Notes: generated by a model from the letters alone, not told the origin. Positions 1 through 9,271 are shown, counted from the first letter of the stretch. The stretch: DNA of 60,011 bases from Lachnospiraceae bacterium (GCA_017621815.1 JAGASK010000044.1:1-60011), one strand, 5' to 3'. Numbers and translations: made by a program.

Positions 1-50
1 GCAGAGGACTGAAAATCCTCGTGTCACTGGTTCGATTCCGGTTCTGGGCA
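1..50 (+). tRNA. tRNA-Phe (GAA), 5' end cut off by the window
   Basis: The anticodon stem GAGGA/TCCTC encloses the loop CTGAAAA, giving anticodon GAA. A T-arm with TTCGATT loop follows, then the 3' acceptor strand TCTGGGC and discriminator A at 50. The acceptor 5' strand and most of the D-arm lie outside the window. Confidence 0.9.
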
Positions 51-69
51 TTTTATAAATATTACTTAT

Positions 70-140
70 GCGGGTGTAGTTCAATGGTAGAACACCAGCC
101 TTCCAAGCTGGATACGTGGGTTCGATTCCCATCACCCGCT
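70..140 (+). tRNA. tRNA-Gly (TCC)
   Basis: The acceptor strands GCGGGTG and CACCCGC pair. The anticodon stem CCAGC/GCTGG holds the loop CTTCCAA, so the anticodon is TCC. Length is 71 nt without encoded CCA. It lies 19 bp after the tRNA-Phe, so the two are probably co-transcribed; a short T-run follows at 140-145. Confidence 0.95.
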
Positions 141-210
141 TTTTTCATGCACAAAAGCAGGAGAATCCAAGGAAGACTATTAACTTAAAACACACAGGAG
201 AATGAATCAT

Positions 211-1056
211 ATGAAAAATAAAAGAAAAACTATTTTATCAATTATATTAACCGCAGCATTACTGGTTTCCGTACCCGTTCAAACAGCTGCAGCCACAGAA
301 AATCAGCCCGGTAATATCGATTATTCCCTTGTCTTCGATGCAGATTATTATTATCAGACTTATCCTGATTTACAGCAGAGTATCGGCAATAATCCTGCCG
401 CTCTTTTAAATCATTTTATTAATTCGGGCATGAAGGAAGGCAGAAACGGCAATGCAGCTTTTCAGGTAAAGGCTTACATGTATTACAATCCCGACCTTAT
501 GGCTGTCTATGGAAATAATGATTTGAGTTCCTATTATACACACTATATTACCTGCGGAAAAGCAGAAAACAGAAAGACACTTTTTGACAAAGAGGATGCA
601 TTTCCTGAAAATACACTTGGAAAATTTACAACTCTCTATAACACCGCGGAAGACAGGGCAGTAAACGTTGAGTTGTCCGCTGCCAGAATTAACGGCATGA
701 TTATTGAGCCCGGCAATACTTTTTCTTATAGCAATTCTGTAGGAACCAGAAGCCTGGCAAACGGTTACGTGGTGGCCCCTTCCTTTGCCGGAGGACGCGT
801 GGTATCCAGCGTGGGCGGCGGCATCTGCCAAACCTCTTCTACTTTGTATGCCGCCATGGTTTTAGCCGGAATTCCTGCTACCCAGCATTATCTCCATTCT
901 CTTCCTGTGGATTATGTCCCCAGGGGGCTGGACGCTGCCATTGTTGAGGGCTATAAAGATTTAAAGTTTAAGAACAATTTTGATTATCCCGTTACTATTA
1001 ATGCTGTGGCTAAGGACGGAACCTTAACCATCAGCATTGTAAAGACCGAAATTTAA
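211..1056 (+). CDS. Secreted VanW-domain protein
   Basis: Exported protein of unknown biochemical role, probably acting at the cell wall. The N-terminus has a basic stretch and hydrophobic signal peptide ending near an AAA site (about residue 28). Residues 35-125 hold two copies of a short repeat with D-x-x-YY and a PDL motif, as in Lachnospiraceae surface proteins. The C-terminal half is a VanW domain: F-S-Y-S-N-S-V-G, then GGGICQTSSTLY, then HS-x-x-V-x-YVP-x-GLDA and KFKNN. An ATG at 202 sits only 1 nt after the AGGAG (196-200), so the in-frame ATG at 211 is preferred. VanW occurs in Enterococcus vanB and vanG clusters, but this gene is 9 kb from the van genes here and is probably a general cell-surface protein. 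Confidence 0.85.
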   Translation: MKNKRKTILSIILTAALLVSVPVQTAAATENQPGNIDYSLVFDADYYYQTYPDLQQSIGNNPAALLNHFINSGMKEGRNGNAAFQVKAYMYYNPDLMAVYGNNDLSSYYTHYITCGKAENRKTLFDKEDAFPENTLGKFTTLYNTAEDRAVNVELSAARINGMIIEPGNTFSYSNSVGTRSLANGYVVAPSFAGGRVVSSVGGGICQTSSTLYAAMVLAGIPATQHYLHSLPVDYVPRGLDAAIVEGYKDLKFKNNFDYPVTINAVAKDGTLTISIVKTEI

Positions 1057-1070
1057 CAACAACAATCTGA

Positions 1071-1340
1071 CTATTCTGTTGCTGCCACCCATTTCTCATA
1101 AGGACAGCTGTTTTTCCTTATGGCAGCCCGCATTTCCACAAAGCAGCCGCAGGCTTTGCACATACCGTCAGTAAGTAAATCACAATTTTTACAAATCATC
1201 AGCCGCTTTTCATAAAGCGGCTGATTTGTTTTTATGGTTTCATCCAGATTACTTATATAATCATACATATTTTGAAAATACTCTGCCTTATCCACCATAT
1301 CTTTCGTAAGGCATCGCTTACATACTCTGTAATTTTCCAA
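1071..1340 (-). CDS. Small Cys-rich (zinc-ribbon-like) protein
   Basis: Function unknown. The 89 residues carry metal-binding-type cysteines: CKRC near the start, CKNC, CKACGC and a final C-P-Y-E-K-W, consistent with a zinc ribbon. It resembles small Lachnospiraceae proteins (DUF6171-like, from memory and unverified). The start is TTG, supported by AGGGGAAA a few bases upstream. It begins 9 bp after the arabinofuranosidase stop, so it is probably the last gene of that operon. No signal peptide or membrane segment is seen. Confidence 0.7.
   Translation of the reverse strand: MENYRVCKRCLTKDMVDKAEYFQNMYDYISNLDETIKTNQPLYEKRLMICKNCDLLTDGMCKACGCFVEMRAAIRKNSCPYEKWVAATE
1199..1234 (+). terminator. 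Possible terminator of the vanW-domain gene, inside the opposing gene
   Basis: A perfect 11-bp stem (TCAGCCGCTTT / AAAGCGGCTGA, loop TCAT) is followed on the plus strand by TTTGTTTTTA. It lies within the coding part of the convergent gene at 1071-1340, about 140 bp past the vanW-domain stop. It fits a plus-strand rho-independent terminator but could be chance within coding sequence. Confidence 0.45.
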
Positions 1341-1349
1341 TGATTTCCC

Positions 1350-2858
1350 CTATCTGCTGATACGCAGGCTGATAACGCTGCATGCCGGAACGGTAAGATT
1401 CAATCCACGTTCCGAAATCTTATAATCAGCAAACACTTCTTCCTTTACCTTTTCCGGCTCGTCAAAGCTGTTAAAATCATTCATTTTTCCCTTTAAAATC
1501 ACTGCTTCCACTGTTCCGGGCTTAAGTTCGCTGAATGAAATCTCCACCTGCTCTTCCTGTGTAAGTGAAAGATTACTTAAAGTAACGGTAATTTTACCGT
1601 CCTTTCCTTCCGATACAGATTCGCTCAGGACAGGAACCTGATATTCTTTCTCCTCTCCTGCCAGTCCGTTATTTTCAAGGAAACTCTCAAGAAGCTCTCC
1701 ATCCTGATGATGCTTGTACATATGGAATACATAATAAGTAGGTGTAAGCAGCATCTTAACGCCTTCTGTCAGTACCACAGACTGAAGCACATTAACCATC
1801 TGTGCAATACATGCCATTTTTACACGGTCACAATGCTTGTTAAAAATGTTAAGGGAAAGTCCTGCTACCAATGCATCCCTCATAGTATTCTGCTGATACA
1901 AAAATCCCGGATTGGTTCCCGGTTCCACATCAAACCAGCATCCCCATTCATCTATCATCATGCCGATTTTCTTTTCCGGATCAAAAGTGTCCATAATAGT
2001 GCCATGACGCTTAATCAGATCTTCAATACGATTTGCCTTATAAAGAGTTTTATACCATTCCTTTTCACTGAAATCCGTAGCGCTTCCTTTATGGCTCCAT
2101 TCCTCACCGGGCACAGTATAATAATGAAGTGATAATCCATCCATAAAGCCTGAATTATTATGCGGAAAAGCAAAACAGGTTTTCAAAACCTTTTCTGTCC
2201 ATTCATAATCGGCGGAATTAGCACCGCAGCAAATTTTCTTTACAGGCGCATCATCATGATATTGACGGACATAGGTTTGATATCTTCTGTATTCATTGGC
2301 ATAATATTCTGGGGTCATATTGCCGCCGCAGCCCCAGTTCTCATTTCCTACGCCGAAATAATCAAGCTTCCAGGCTTCCTCATGCCCGTTGGCTTTACGC
2401 AAATCAGCCATAGGTGATATGCCGTCAAAGGTCATATATTCCACCCATTCAGACATCTCCTGTATGCTGCCGCTTCCCAGATTTCCGTTTACATAGGTTT
2501 TGCATCCAAGCTGCTTACACAGTTCAAAATACTCATGGGTACCGAAACTGTTGTCCTCAGTAACGCCGCCCCAATGTGTATTTACCATTTTCTTTCTGCT
2601 TTCCTTAGGTCCGATTCCGTCTTTCCAGTGATACTCATCCGCAAAACATCCTCCCGGCCAGCGCAGTACCGGCACTTGCATTTCCTTCAGTGCTTCCACC
2701 ACATCCTTACGGATTCCGTTTTCATTAGGCACCTCGGATTTTTCGCCTACATATAATCCTTCATAAATGCATCTTCCCAGATGCTCCGCAAAATGCCCGT
2801 AAATCTCAGGATTAATATGCCCTCTTTTTTTGCTTTCATTGATGTACAGCTTTGCCAT
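1350..2858 (-). CDS. abfA: Alpha-L-arabinofuranosidase, family GH51
   Basis: Retaining exo-enzyme that releases L-arabinofuranose from arabinoxylan or arabinan oligomers. The 502 residues match the family length. Diagnostic motifs are RWPGGCFADEYHW (66-78), GNENWGCGG with acid/base Glu173, and MIDEWGCWF with nucleophile Glu304; a beta-sandwich C-terminus follows. There is no signal peptide, so it acts in the cytosol on imported oligosaccharides. The ATG follows GAGGATGAGGAA. It lies 56 bp downstream of an ABC exporter gene with no terminator between them, so co-transcription is possible although the functional link is unclear. Confidence 0.95.
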   Translation of the reverse strand: MAKLYINESKKRGHINPEIYGHFAEHLGRCIYEGLYVGEKSEVPNENGIRKDVVEALKEMQVPVLRWPGGCFADEYHWKDGIGPKESRKKMVNTHWGGVTEDNSFGTHEYFELCKQLGCKTYVNGNLGSGSIQEMSEWVEYMTFDGISPMADLRKANGHEEAWKLDYFGVGNENWGCGGNMTPEYYANEYRRYQTYVRQYHDDAPVKKICCGANSADYEWTEKVLKTCFAFPHNNSGFMDGLSLHYYTVPGEEWSHKGSATDFSEKEWYKTLYKANRIEDLIKRHGTIMDTFDPEKKIGMMIDEWGCWFDVEPGTNPGFLYQQNTMRDALVAGLSLNIFNKHCDRVKMACIAQMVNVLQSVVLTEGVKMLLTPTYYVFHMYKHHQDGELLESFLENNGLAGEEKEYQVPVLSESVSEGKDGKITVTLSNLSLTQEEQVEISFSELKPGTVEAVILKGKMNDFNSFDEPEKVKEEVFADYKISERGLNLTVPACSVISLRISR

Positions 2859-2914
2859 TTCCTCATCCTCTCTTTTATGTAAATTTAATAACAGTCTTTT
2901 TACTTCCGGAAAAC

Positions 2915-4705
2915 TTATGCTTCTTTCAGGAAATCATACTGGGACATATACAGCTGATAATAATCTCCTTTTCTTTCCAGCAATTCCTCATGGGAACCTT
3001 TTTCACGAATGCCGCCATTATCAACATACATAATAATATCAGCATTCTTAATCGTGGACAATCTGTGTGCAATAATAAAAGAGGTTCTTCCGCAAAGCAG
3101 TCTGTTAAGTCCCTCCTGCAGCAGAATTTCCGTTTCCGTGTCAATGCTTGAAGTAGCTTCATCAAGAATCAATATTTTAGGGTCTGCCAATAGCGCCCTT
3201 GCAAAAGATATCAGCTGCCTCTGCCCTGCAGAAAGCCTGCTGCCCCTCTCATTTACCTGGGTATAATATCCGTTCTCCATTTCCATAATAAAATCATGGG
3301 CGCATACCGTTTTGGCTGCATTTATTACCTCTTCATCACTGACCGTTTTATTGCCGTACCTGATATTATCCATAATTGTACCGGAAAAAATAAAACTGTC
3401 CTGCATCATGACGCCCATCTGGCTGCGAAGGGAATGAATAGTGACATCCTCAATATTCACACCGTCGACCAGAATCCCGCCACTGTCTACATTATAAAAC
3501 CTGCTGATTAAATTAACAATAGTAGTCTTTCCTGCACCGGTAGGTCCTACAATCGCCACCGTCTGACCTTTCTCCACAGAGAAATTGATTTTCTTTAAAA
3601 TTTCCACACCGTCCTCATAGCTGAAGGTCACATTTCTGAATTCCACCCTTCCTTCTATAGCCGGCATATCCTTTGCCCCTGCTTTATCCTCTACCTGAAC
3701 CGGTTCATCTATTGTTTCAAAAATTCTTTCCAGATAAGAAATTGCCGTCAGCAGTGAATTATAAAAGGATGCCAGGGTATTAATGGGCTGCCAGAATCTG
3801 CTGATATAAGCTGTAAAAGCAACCAGAACACCTACCGTTATACCGCTGCCTGCACTGTCCATCCAGGAAATTCCGAGTACGTAAATAAACGAGGTTGTCA
3901 CAGCGCTTATAATATCCACGGCAGGTCCCATTACAAAATTAAACTTAACCGCCCTCATCCATGCCTGTCTGTAACCGTCGCTCAGTCTGTTGAAAATTCC
4001 GCTGTTTTCCTCTTCCCTTACAAAAGCCTGAGTAACACGAATTCCGTTAATACTTTCCGCAATATAGGCATTTAAATTCGACTGCTTATTACTTTGAATC
4101 TGCCATGCCCGCCTTTGTTTTTTCTTTAAAAATATTATCACTGCCGTCAGGATGGGCAGACCGCAAAGGCAAATCAGAGTCAGCCTGACATTAATGCTGA
4201 GCATAAAGAACATAATAAAAAACAGATTGCATAAATCCGTTACCGTATTGATAATGCCGTTGCTTAAAAGGTCACTTAAGTTATTTACATAATTAACAAC
4301 CCTGACCTGAATTTTCCCATGAGGTCTTTCATCGTAATAAGAAAAGGGCAGCTCCTGCAAATGATAAAAGATATCATACCGCAGGTCATGTACAATGTCC
4401 TGTCCCACCCTTGTCATCAGCTTAATCTTAATTCGAAGGCTGATGCTGGTATAAAGAGCAATGAGTATGGTAAACCCTGCATAAATCCAGATACTCCTTT
4501 TATCACCTTCCGGAATACATACATCCATAACAGCCATCACAAACCGGGGAATCAGCATACCCAGGGCTGAAGCCGTAAGCATCAGAAACAATACAACTGC
4601 CATCTGCTTTTTATAAGGCTTTAAATATCCTGCAAGGCGCTTAAGCTGTCCTACATCAAACTTATCTTCCAGAACTTCATCCACATCATACTTATTTCTG
4701 GCCAT
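2915..4705 (-). CDS. ABC exporter half-transporter (catalytically complete subunit)
   Basis: Six-helix transmembrane domain (about 30-310) followed by a nucleotide-binding domain. With the start used here (596 aa), the Walker A GPTGAGKT is near 387-394, the signature is LSAGQ near 491, Walker B LILDEATSSID has Glu516, and the H-loop AHRLST has His547. Upstream ATGs exist, but the ATG at 4705 follows AAGGAGGGGAAGGTT and gives a 14-bp overlap with the upstream subunit. The signature is LSAGQ rather than LSGGQ, as expected for the subunit completing the degenerate site of a heterodimer. Substrate unknown; probably drug or peptide efflux. Confidence 0.92.
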   Translation of the reverse strand: MARNKYDVDEVLEDKFDVGQLKRLAGYLKPYKKQMAVVLFLMLTASALGMLIPRFVMAVMDVCIPEGDKRSIWIYAGFTILIALYTSISLRIKIKLMTRVGQDIVHDLRYDIFYHLQELPFSYYDERPHGKIQVRVVNYVNNLSDLLSNGIINTVTDLCNLFFIMFFMLSINVRLTLICLCGLPILTAVIIFLKKKQRRAWQIQSNKQSNLNAYIAESINGIRVTQAFVREEENSGIFNRLSDGYRQAWMRAVKFNFVMGPAVDIISAVTTSFIYVLGISWMDSAGSGITVGVLVAFTAYISRFWQPINTLASFYNSLLTAISYLERIFETIDEPVQVEDKAGAKDMPAIEGRVEFRNVTFSYEDGVEILKKINFSVEKGQTVAIVGPTGAGKTTIVNLISRFYNVDSGGILVDGVNIEDVTIHSLRSQMGVMMQDSFIFSGTIMDNIRYGNKTVSDEEVINAAKTVCAHDFIMEMENGYYTQVNERGSRLSAGQRQLISFARALLADPKILILDEATSSIDTETEILLQEGLNRLLCGRTSFIIAHRLSTIKNADIIMYVDNGGIREKGSHEELLERKGDYYQLYMSQYDFLKEA

Positions 4706-6443
4706 AACCTTCCCCTCCTTTTTGGAAATCTCCGTACTGATGATAAAATGCGGAAGCATAATAACCGCCTGCCTCCACCAGCTGACTGTGCGTTCCGCTT
4801 TCTACAATTCGTCCTTTATCCATAACGAGAATGAAATCAGCATCCTTAATAGAAGATATTCTGTAGGCGATGATAAATATGGTGCAATTCTTCTCTATCT
4901 TTTTAAGCTGATTCTGAATATAGCTTTCCGTTTCCATATCCACTGCAGAAGTGGTATCATCCAGAATCAGAATGGAAGGATCCTTAAGCAGCGCCCTTGC
5001 CAGCGAAATTCTCTGCTTCTGGCCTCCTGAAAGCCCTACTCCCCGTTCACCCACAATCGTATCATAACCCTCCGGCATATTCTGAATAAATAAATTGGCA
5101 TCCGCCATTTTTGCAGCCTTCTTTACCTCTTCAAAGCTGCAATCAGGGCGTCCGTAGGCAATATTTCCCTCTATGGTATCTGAAAATAAAAATACATCCT
5201 GCATGGCAATTCCTATATTATCGCGTAAATCATACAAGTCCAGGTCCTTTACATTAATGCCGTCCACCTTTACCTCGCCCCGGCTGGCATCATAAAAACG
5301 GCACAGCAGATTCATAACAGTAGATTTTCCTGAACCGGTAGAACCTATAATACCCACAGTCTGCCCTGCTTTTACCTTAAAATTAATATCAGTTATGATA
5401 TCCGCATCATCTGCCTGATAAAAAACATGATTAAACTCCACATCCCCGTTAAAATGTTTTCTGACCACCGGCTGGCAGGGTTCTTTTATATCCGGCTCTA
5501 CGCTGTAGGTTTTATATATTTTTTCCGCAGAAGTGATAAACCTGTGAATATCATTAATCCACCAGCCCGCCATTCTTAAGGGAACTGTAAGCATCCACAG
5601 ATAGCCGTTAACAGTTACCATCTGACCCATAGTGATTTCACCGTCTATTACCATGTAGCCGCCGTACAGCATTAACACTACAGTAAGAATATTGGACAAA
5701 AATTCAAACACCGGAACATATTTCATCCAGATAGCGGATGCATTTAGTTCCGCTTCCCTGTAAGCATCATTTTCCTTATTGAATTTCTCTATTTCAAAAT
5801 CTTCCCTGGCAAACGCTTTAACCACTCGGTTGCCGCTGATATTTTCCTGCACAAAGGTATTTAAGGAGGAAAACTGCTGCCTGATTTTTCCGAAGGCAGG
5901 GCGCACCCTTTTCGATTGCCCGTAAGTGGTAAGCGCCGTAAAGGGAAGCACCACCAGCATACAGAGCGCCAGCTTTACATTCACCGTAAATATCATAATC
6001 AGCGCAAAAGACAAAAGCAGAATATTTTCATAAACCGCATAAATGACATAGGCAATAAAATGGCGGATAGCATCCATATCGCCTGTCTGCCTTGACATTA
6101 AATCCCCGGTTCTGTTTTTATTGTAAAAATTGAAATCCTCCTGAAGGAGCTTTTTATATACAGTATCTCTCATGCTGTAAAGCACGCCCTGAGAACAGAT
6201 TTCAAACATAACCTGGGACGAATAACGGAGAACCCCCTTAATGAGGGTTACTCCCAGAAGGCAGGCAATCATAACAGGAAGAAGGCTTCTTTGCCCCTTC
6301 CCGATAATATCATCCACAATAATTCCGGATATAAAAGGACTTACAATCGTGAGCATGGCAATCCCCGTGGTCATTAATAATCCTGCTGCCATTTTGCCCT
6401 TATACTTTTTCAAAAAAGAATACACCCATTTAACAGCTTTCAT
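4692..6443 (-). CDS. ABC exporter half-transporter (degenerate-site subunit)
   Basis: Partner of the downstream half-transporter; 583 aa. Residues 15-310 are the membrane domain. The nucleotide-binding domain has Walker A GSTGSGKS (367-374) and a canonical LSGGQ (471-475). However, Walker B reads LILDDTTSAVD (Asp496 in place of the catalytic Glu) and the H-loop is AYRISS (Tyr527 in place of His). This is the usual asymmetry of heterodimeric exporters of the BmrCD / TM287-288 type. It is the first gene of an operon running on through the partner to the GH51 gene. The ATG follows GAGGAGGACAACGGC. Confidence 0.93.
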   Translation of the reverse strand: MKAVKWVYSFLKKYKGKMAAGLLMTTGIAMLTIVSPFISGIIVDDIIGKGQRSLLPVMIACLLGVTLIKGVLRYSSQVMFEICSQGVLYSMRDTVYKKLLQEDFNFYNKNRTGDLMSRQTGDMDAIRHFIAYVIYAVYENILLLSFALIMIFTVNVKLALCMLVVLPFTALTTYGQSKRVRPAFGKIRQQFSSLNTFVQENISGNRVVKAFAREDFEIEKFNKENDAYREAELNASAIWMKYVPVFEFLSNILTVVLMLYGGYMVIDGEITMGQMVTVNGYLWMLTVPLRMAGWWINDIHRFITSAEKIYKTYSVEPDIKEPCQPVVRKHFNGDVEFNHVFYQADDADIITDINFKVKAGQTVGIIGSTGSGKSTVMNLLCRFYDASRGEVKVDGINVKDLDLYDLRDNIGIAMQDVFLFSDTIEGNIAYGRPDCSFEEVKKAAKMADANLFIQNMPEGYDTIVGERGVGLSGGQKQRISLARALLKDPSILILDDTTSAVDMETESYIQNQLKKIEKNCTIFIIAYRISSIKDADFILVMDKGRIVESGTHSQLVEAGGYYASAFYHQYGDFQKGGEGYGQK

Positions 6444-6517
6444 GCCGTTGTCCTCCTCAAAGCACAGTCTATACCCAATATATCTTTCATGCCATATTCT
6501 GCCTATAACATAATCAG

Positions 6518-6541
6518 CTAAAAATAGAAAAAATCTATTTT
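6518..6541. promoter_or_regulatory. AT-rich inverted repeat in the divergent region
   Basis: AAAATAGA and TCTATTTT form an 8-bp inverted repeat around an A-rich centre, between the ABC operon and the esterase gene. It could be an operator for either. No regulator is identified. Confidence 0.35.
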
Positions 6542-6545
6542 AATG

Positions 6546-6574
6546 TTGAAATAAATTTCAAAGGGAAATAAACT
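6546..6574 (+). promoter_or_regulatory. Esterase promoter with palindromic -35 region
   Basis: TTGAAA (6546-6551), a 17-bp spacer and TAAACT (6569-6574). The -35 is the left arm of the palindrome TTGAAA-TAAA-TTTCAA (6546-6561), so a repressor could bind over it. About 50 bp lie between the predicted start site and the ATG at 6632. Confidence 0.5.
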
Positions 6575-6631
6575 GATAAAAGGGCATAAAATTTAACCGG
6601 AGAATTCAGATTTTAATTGGAGGATAATGAA

Positions 6632-7759
6632 ATGACACCAAATAAAGACCTTAAAATGTATTCCTTAAAGGATTTAGAAAACTATAAAATACACGGCCGT
6701 ACTGATGAATCACAATATCCTCTTCCCCTATTTTTCAACGGCAGCGGTATTGAAGTAAATGTAACCGGTTCAGAGCTTTGGATTGACATTGATGTTGACT
6801 GCGAAATACATGAACCATGGATTTGGACCTCCATTAACGGCGCCTTTATGAGCCGCCAGATGCTGCTTCCCGGTGTACAATCCCTGTGCCTGTTTCGCGG
6901 AATGAGCCCTGATGCCGTTAAAAACGTGCGGTTTACAAGAGATTTGCAGGCTATGTCCGAGGATGATTTCTGTCATGTTTTAATCAGAGGATTTCAGACA
7001 GACGGCTCTTTTCTTCCGGTTTCAGATAAACCTTATAAACTGGAATTTATCGGTGACAGCATTACTTCAGGAGAAGGCACTTACGGTGCCAAAGAAGATA
7101 CAGACTGGCTTGCCATATATATGAGCAGCAGCCGCAACTATGCTGTTATGGTATCCGATGCCCTGAATGCCGAATACCGTTTAATTTCTCAGGGGGGCTG
7201 GGGCGTTCTCAGCAGCTGGGACAACAATCCTAACTGTAATATTCCTTCCATCTATGAAAAAATCTGCGGATTGGCAAAGGGCAGCTTTAACGAAAAGCTG
7301 GGGGCTGCAAAGCCCCATAATTTTAAGAGCTGGCAGCCGGATGCTGTCATTGTGAATCTGGGAACCAATGATGCCAGTGCTTTTAATCAGCCGGAATGGA
7401 GAAATCCAGAAACAGGCGAAACCTTTAAACAACACCTTAATCCCGACGGTACTTATAACCAGGAGGATTTGATGCGCTTTAAGCAGGCTGTCATCGATTT
7501 CCTTTCCATGCTCCGCAAAAATAATCCCGCTTCCCACATTGTCTGGACCTACGGCATGCTTGGGTATGATTTGACCCTTGCTATTACGGATGCCATGAAT
7601 ACCTATCAAACCCTGACAGGTGACACCAATACTGCCTTCCTGCAGCTGCCGAATACCACAGATGACACTGTAGGCGCTCATGCACATCCCGGAGTAAAAT
7701 CCCATGAGCGGGCAGCCAAAGTATTAACCGAATATCTGAAAAATATTTTAGGGGCGTGA
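6632..7759 (+). CDS. SGNH/GDSL esterase, CE2-like
   Basis: Likely carbohydrate O-acetyl esterase of two-domain CE2 layout: an N-terminal beta-rich domain (about 20-130) and an SGNH hydrolase domain (about 135-375). Catalytic blocks are F-I-GDSIT-SGEG with Ser144, V-N-L-GTND with Asn246, and AHAHPG with the catalytic His at 350 or 352. There is no signal peptide, so it would act on imported oligosaccharides. A TTG at 6617 is in frame, but GGAGG at 6619-6623 fits the ATG at 6632. It is monocistronic, with a strong terminator at its stop codon. Its neighbours suggest plant cell-wall use. The family is inferred from motifs. Confidence 0.82.
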   Translation: MTPNKDLKMYSLKDLENYKIHGRTDESQYPLPLFFNGSGIEVNVTGSELWIDIDVDCEIHEPWIWTSINGAFMSRQMLLPGVQSLCLFRGMSPDAVKNVRFTRDLQAMSEDDFCHVLIRGFQTDGSFLPVSDKPYKLEFIGDSITSGEGTYGAKEDTDWLAIYMSSSRNYAVMVSDALNAEYRLISQGGWGVLSSWDNNPNCNIPSIYEKICGLAKGSFNEKLGAAKPHNFKSWQPDAVIVNLGTNDASAFNQPEWRNPETGETFKQHLNPDGTYNQEDLMRFKQAVIDFLSMLRKNNPASHIVWTYGMLGYDLTLAITDAMNTYQTLTGDTNTAFLQLPNTTDDTVGAHAHPGVKSHERAAKVLTEYLKNILGA

Positions 7760-7777
7760 AACACGCCTCCTTTTTTT
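7753..7777 (+). terminator. Rho-independent terminator of the esterase gene
   Basis: GGCGTG-AAA-CACGCC followed by TCC and seven T. The stop codon TGA lies inside the stem. Confidence 0.9.
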
Positions 7778-7782
7778 GTTTC

Positions 7783-8757
7783 TTAGTTCTCTTTATACGC
7801 TTTGGAGAAAATAAATACAATAAACACTAAATTCATTAAAATTAAAAGAGGAATATCTATCCACCGGTATACCTGACCGCCGATATCTGTTGTCCCTGAC
7901 AATACGACTATCATATTATTATTGATATAATGCATAATAACAGGTACCCAGACATTTTCTGTTTTCATATATCCATATCCGAAAAATATCCCCATGCTGA
8001 TGCAGGTAACAATCTGTAAAATCACACTGATGAGCCATGTGTCCGGGCTGTAATAAAAAATGTTAATGGGCAGATGCCATAAGCCCCAAAGCACACCCAG
8101 AATTAACACGCCGCCCTTTAATCCGAAGCGCTTCTGCAAAAGAGGCTGGAAAAAATATCTCCATCCGTATTCTTCTCCGAAGAAAGCCGTAAAAGCAAGG
8201 AAAAAGCTGATAACAAGGCTGAACATCATAACATATGTCACAGGGTCTGTAAAAATAGATGTAAACATGGAAACCTGACCTTCCATCAGACATCCTATAA
8301 AAAATCTTAATAAATAAAGCCCGAAAAACAACAGCACATACAGCCAGGATTTCTTCCCGCAAAACCGCAGTCCAAATTCAGCCCTTACTTCCTTTTTTTC
8401 TATAAGGAGAAGTATCCAGCAGATAATTGTAAAAATGATTAAAGGAATCTGTCCCAACACTGTCCAGTCAGTCTGCGGCATAAAAACACTGATAACAGCA
8501 GTTAATATCATGGCAATGGTAGTAATCAAAAAACCTATGTAAAACTTTTTGGGAACCACGTCCTCCTTCTCCTTAGTTAGGAGAACCGCCAATATCACGC
8601 CCGCTGCCGGATAATACATCTGTGCATTGGAAAAGGGAGTTACATCATTTCCCCGATAATAGCTGATTCCCATTATAATTCCCATCAGTACCGGCAAACC
8701 AAAAGCCGTCAGTACAAAAATAATCAGCTGCTTTTTTTCAGTTTCATTCCATTTCAT
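7783..8757 (-). CDS. CPBP-family intramembrane metalloprotease (CAAX protease-like)
   Basis: Polytopic membrane protein (about 8 helices, 324 aa) with the Abi/CPBP motifs: GEEYGWR-YF (EExxxR), a later LWGLWHLP with its conserved His, and a C-terminal MHYINNN. Family members cleave or modify membrane substrates, or serve in bacteriocin immunity; the substrate here is unknown. An in-frame ATG at 8790 overlaps the upstream gene, but GGAGG fits the ATG at 8757, 1 bp after the upstream stop. It is third in a compact XRE / membrane protein / protease operon. Confidence 0.85.
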   Translation of the reverse strand: MKWNETEKKQLIIFVLTAFGLPVLMGIIMGISYYRGNDVTPFSNAQMYYPAAGVILAVLLTKEKEDVVPKKFYIGFLITTIAMILTAVISVFMPQTDWTVLGQIPLIIFTIICWILLLIEKKEVRAEFGLRFCGKKSWLYVLLFFGLYLLRFFIGCLMEGQVSMFTSIFTDPVTYVMMFSLVISFFLAFTAFFGEEYGWRYFFQPLLQKRFGLKGGVLILGVLWGLWHLPINIFYYSPDTWLISVILQIVTCISMGIFFGYGYMKTENVWVPVIMHYINNNMIVVLSGTTDIGGQVYRWIDIPLLILMNLVFIVFIFSKAYKEN

Positions 8758-8758
8758 T

Positions 8759-9259
8759 TCATAAATCCTCCTCATCATCTTCCTCTTCAAAATCCTGATT
8801 TGCCAAAGCAGCTTCCCGTTTTCTGGCTATTGTTCCCACTATCAGGAATCCTGCGAAGGTAATTATATACATAAGTACCATATAATATACAATAAAAAGT
8901 ATGATTCCTTTTAGGGAATTCCCGTTAGCCCTCAGCCCAAAAAGAATTCCAAAAGGCACTCCTGCCAGCACTGAAGCAATTAAACTGTACAACAGATAAG
9001 CTTTTATGCCGGGAACTTTTCTGGTATGAAAACTCCACACTCCTTTTCTGACACAGCCAATCAGCACTACCACGCTGGTTGACATAAAAACAATCCATTC
9101 TCCTGCTGCCCGTTTAACTCCGTCTTCCATGAACAGCCCCTGAATTATCAAGGCCGCAAACAGCATCCAGTACATAAACCAGAACCCGAAATGCTCTACT
9201 TTAAGTAAATCCATTTCCTGTCTTTCATCCACTCTTTTCTTAAACCATTTCACTTTCAT
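8759..9259 (-). CDS. Four-helix membrane protein of an XRE-CPBP operon
   Basis: The 166 residues have a basic, charged N-terminus with a DERQ motif, four hydrophobic segments (about 27-45, 57-70, 85-107, 120-145) and a very acidic C-terminal tail (E/D run). The layout resembles DUF6773-like proteins found next to XRE regulators in Clostridia (from memory). It lies 12 bp after the XRE gene and 1 bp before the protease gene. It may be a partner or substrate of the protease; this is inference from position. Confidence 0.7.
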   Translation of the reverse strand: MKVKWFKKRVDERQEMDLLKVEHFGFWFMYWMLFAALIIQGLFMEDGVKRAAGEWIVFMSTSVVVLIGCVRKGVWSFHTRKVPGIKAYLLYSLIASVLAGVPFGILFGLRANGNSLKGIILFIVYYMVLMYIITFAGFLIVGTIARKREAALANQDFEEEDDEEDL

Positions 9260-9271
9260 TCACAGCCTCCT

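Noticed and set aside
211-1056. VanW-domain gene as a part of the van resistance cluster
   Set aside because: It is 9 kb away, on the other strand and next to tRNA genes. VanW-domain proteins are common in Clostridia without van clusters.
8063-8362. 99-aa open frame on the minus strand inside the CPBP gene
   Set aside because: It lies in another frame of a well-supported gene, lacks a ribosome site and shows no recognisable motif.
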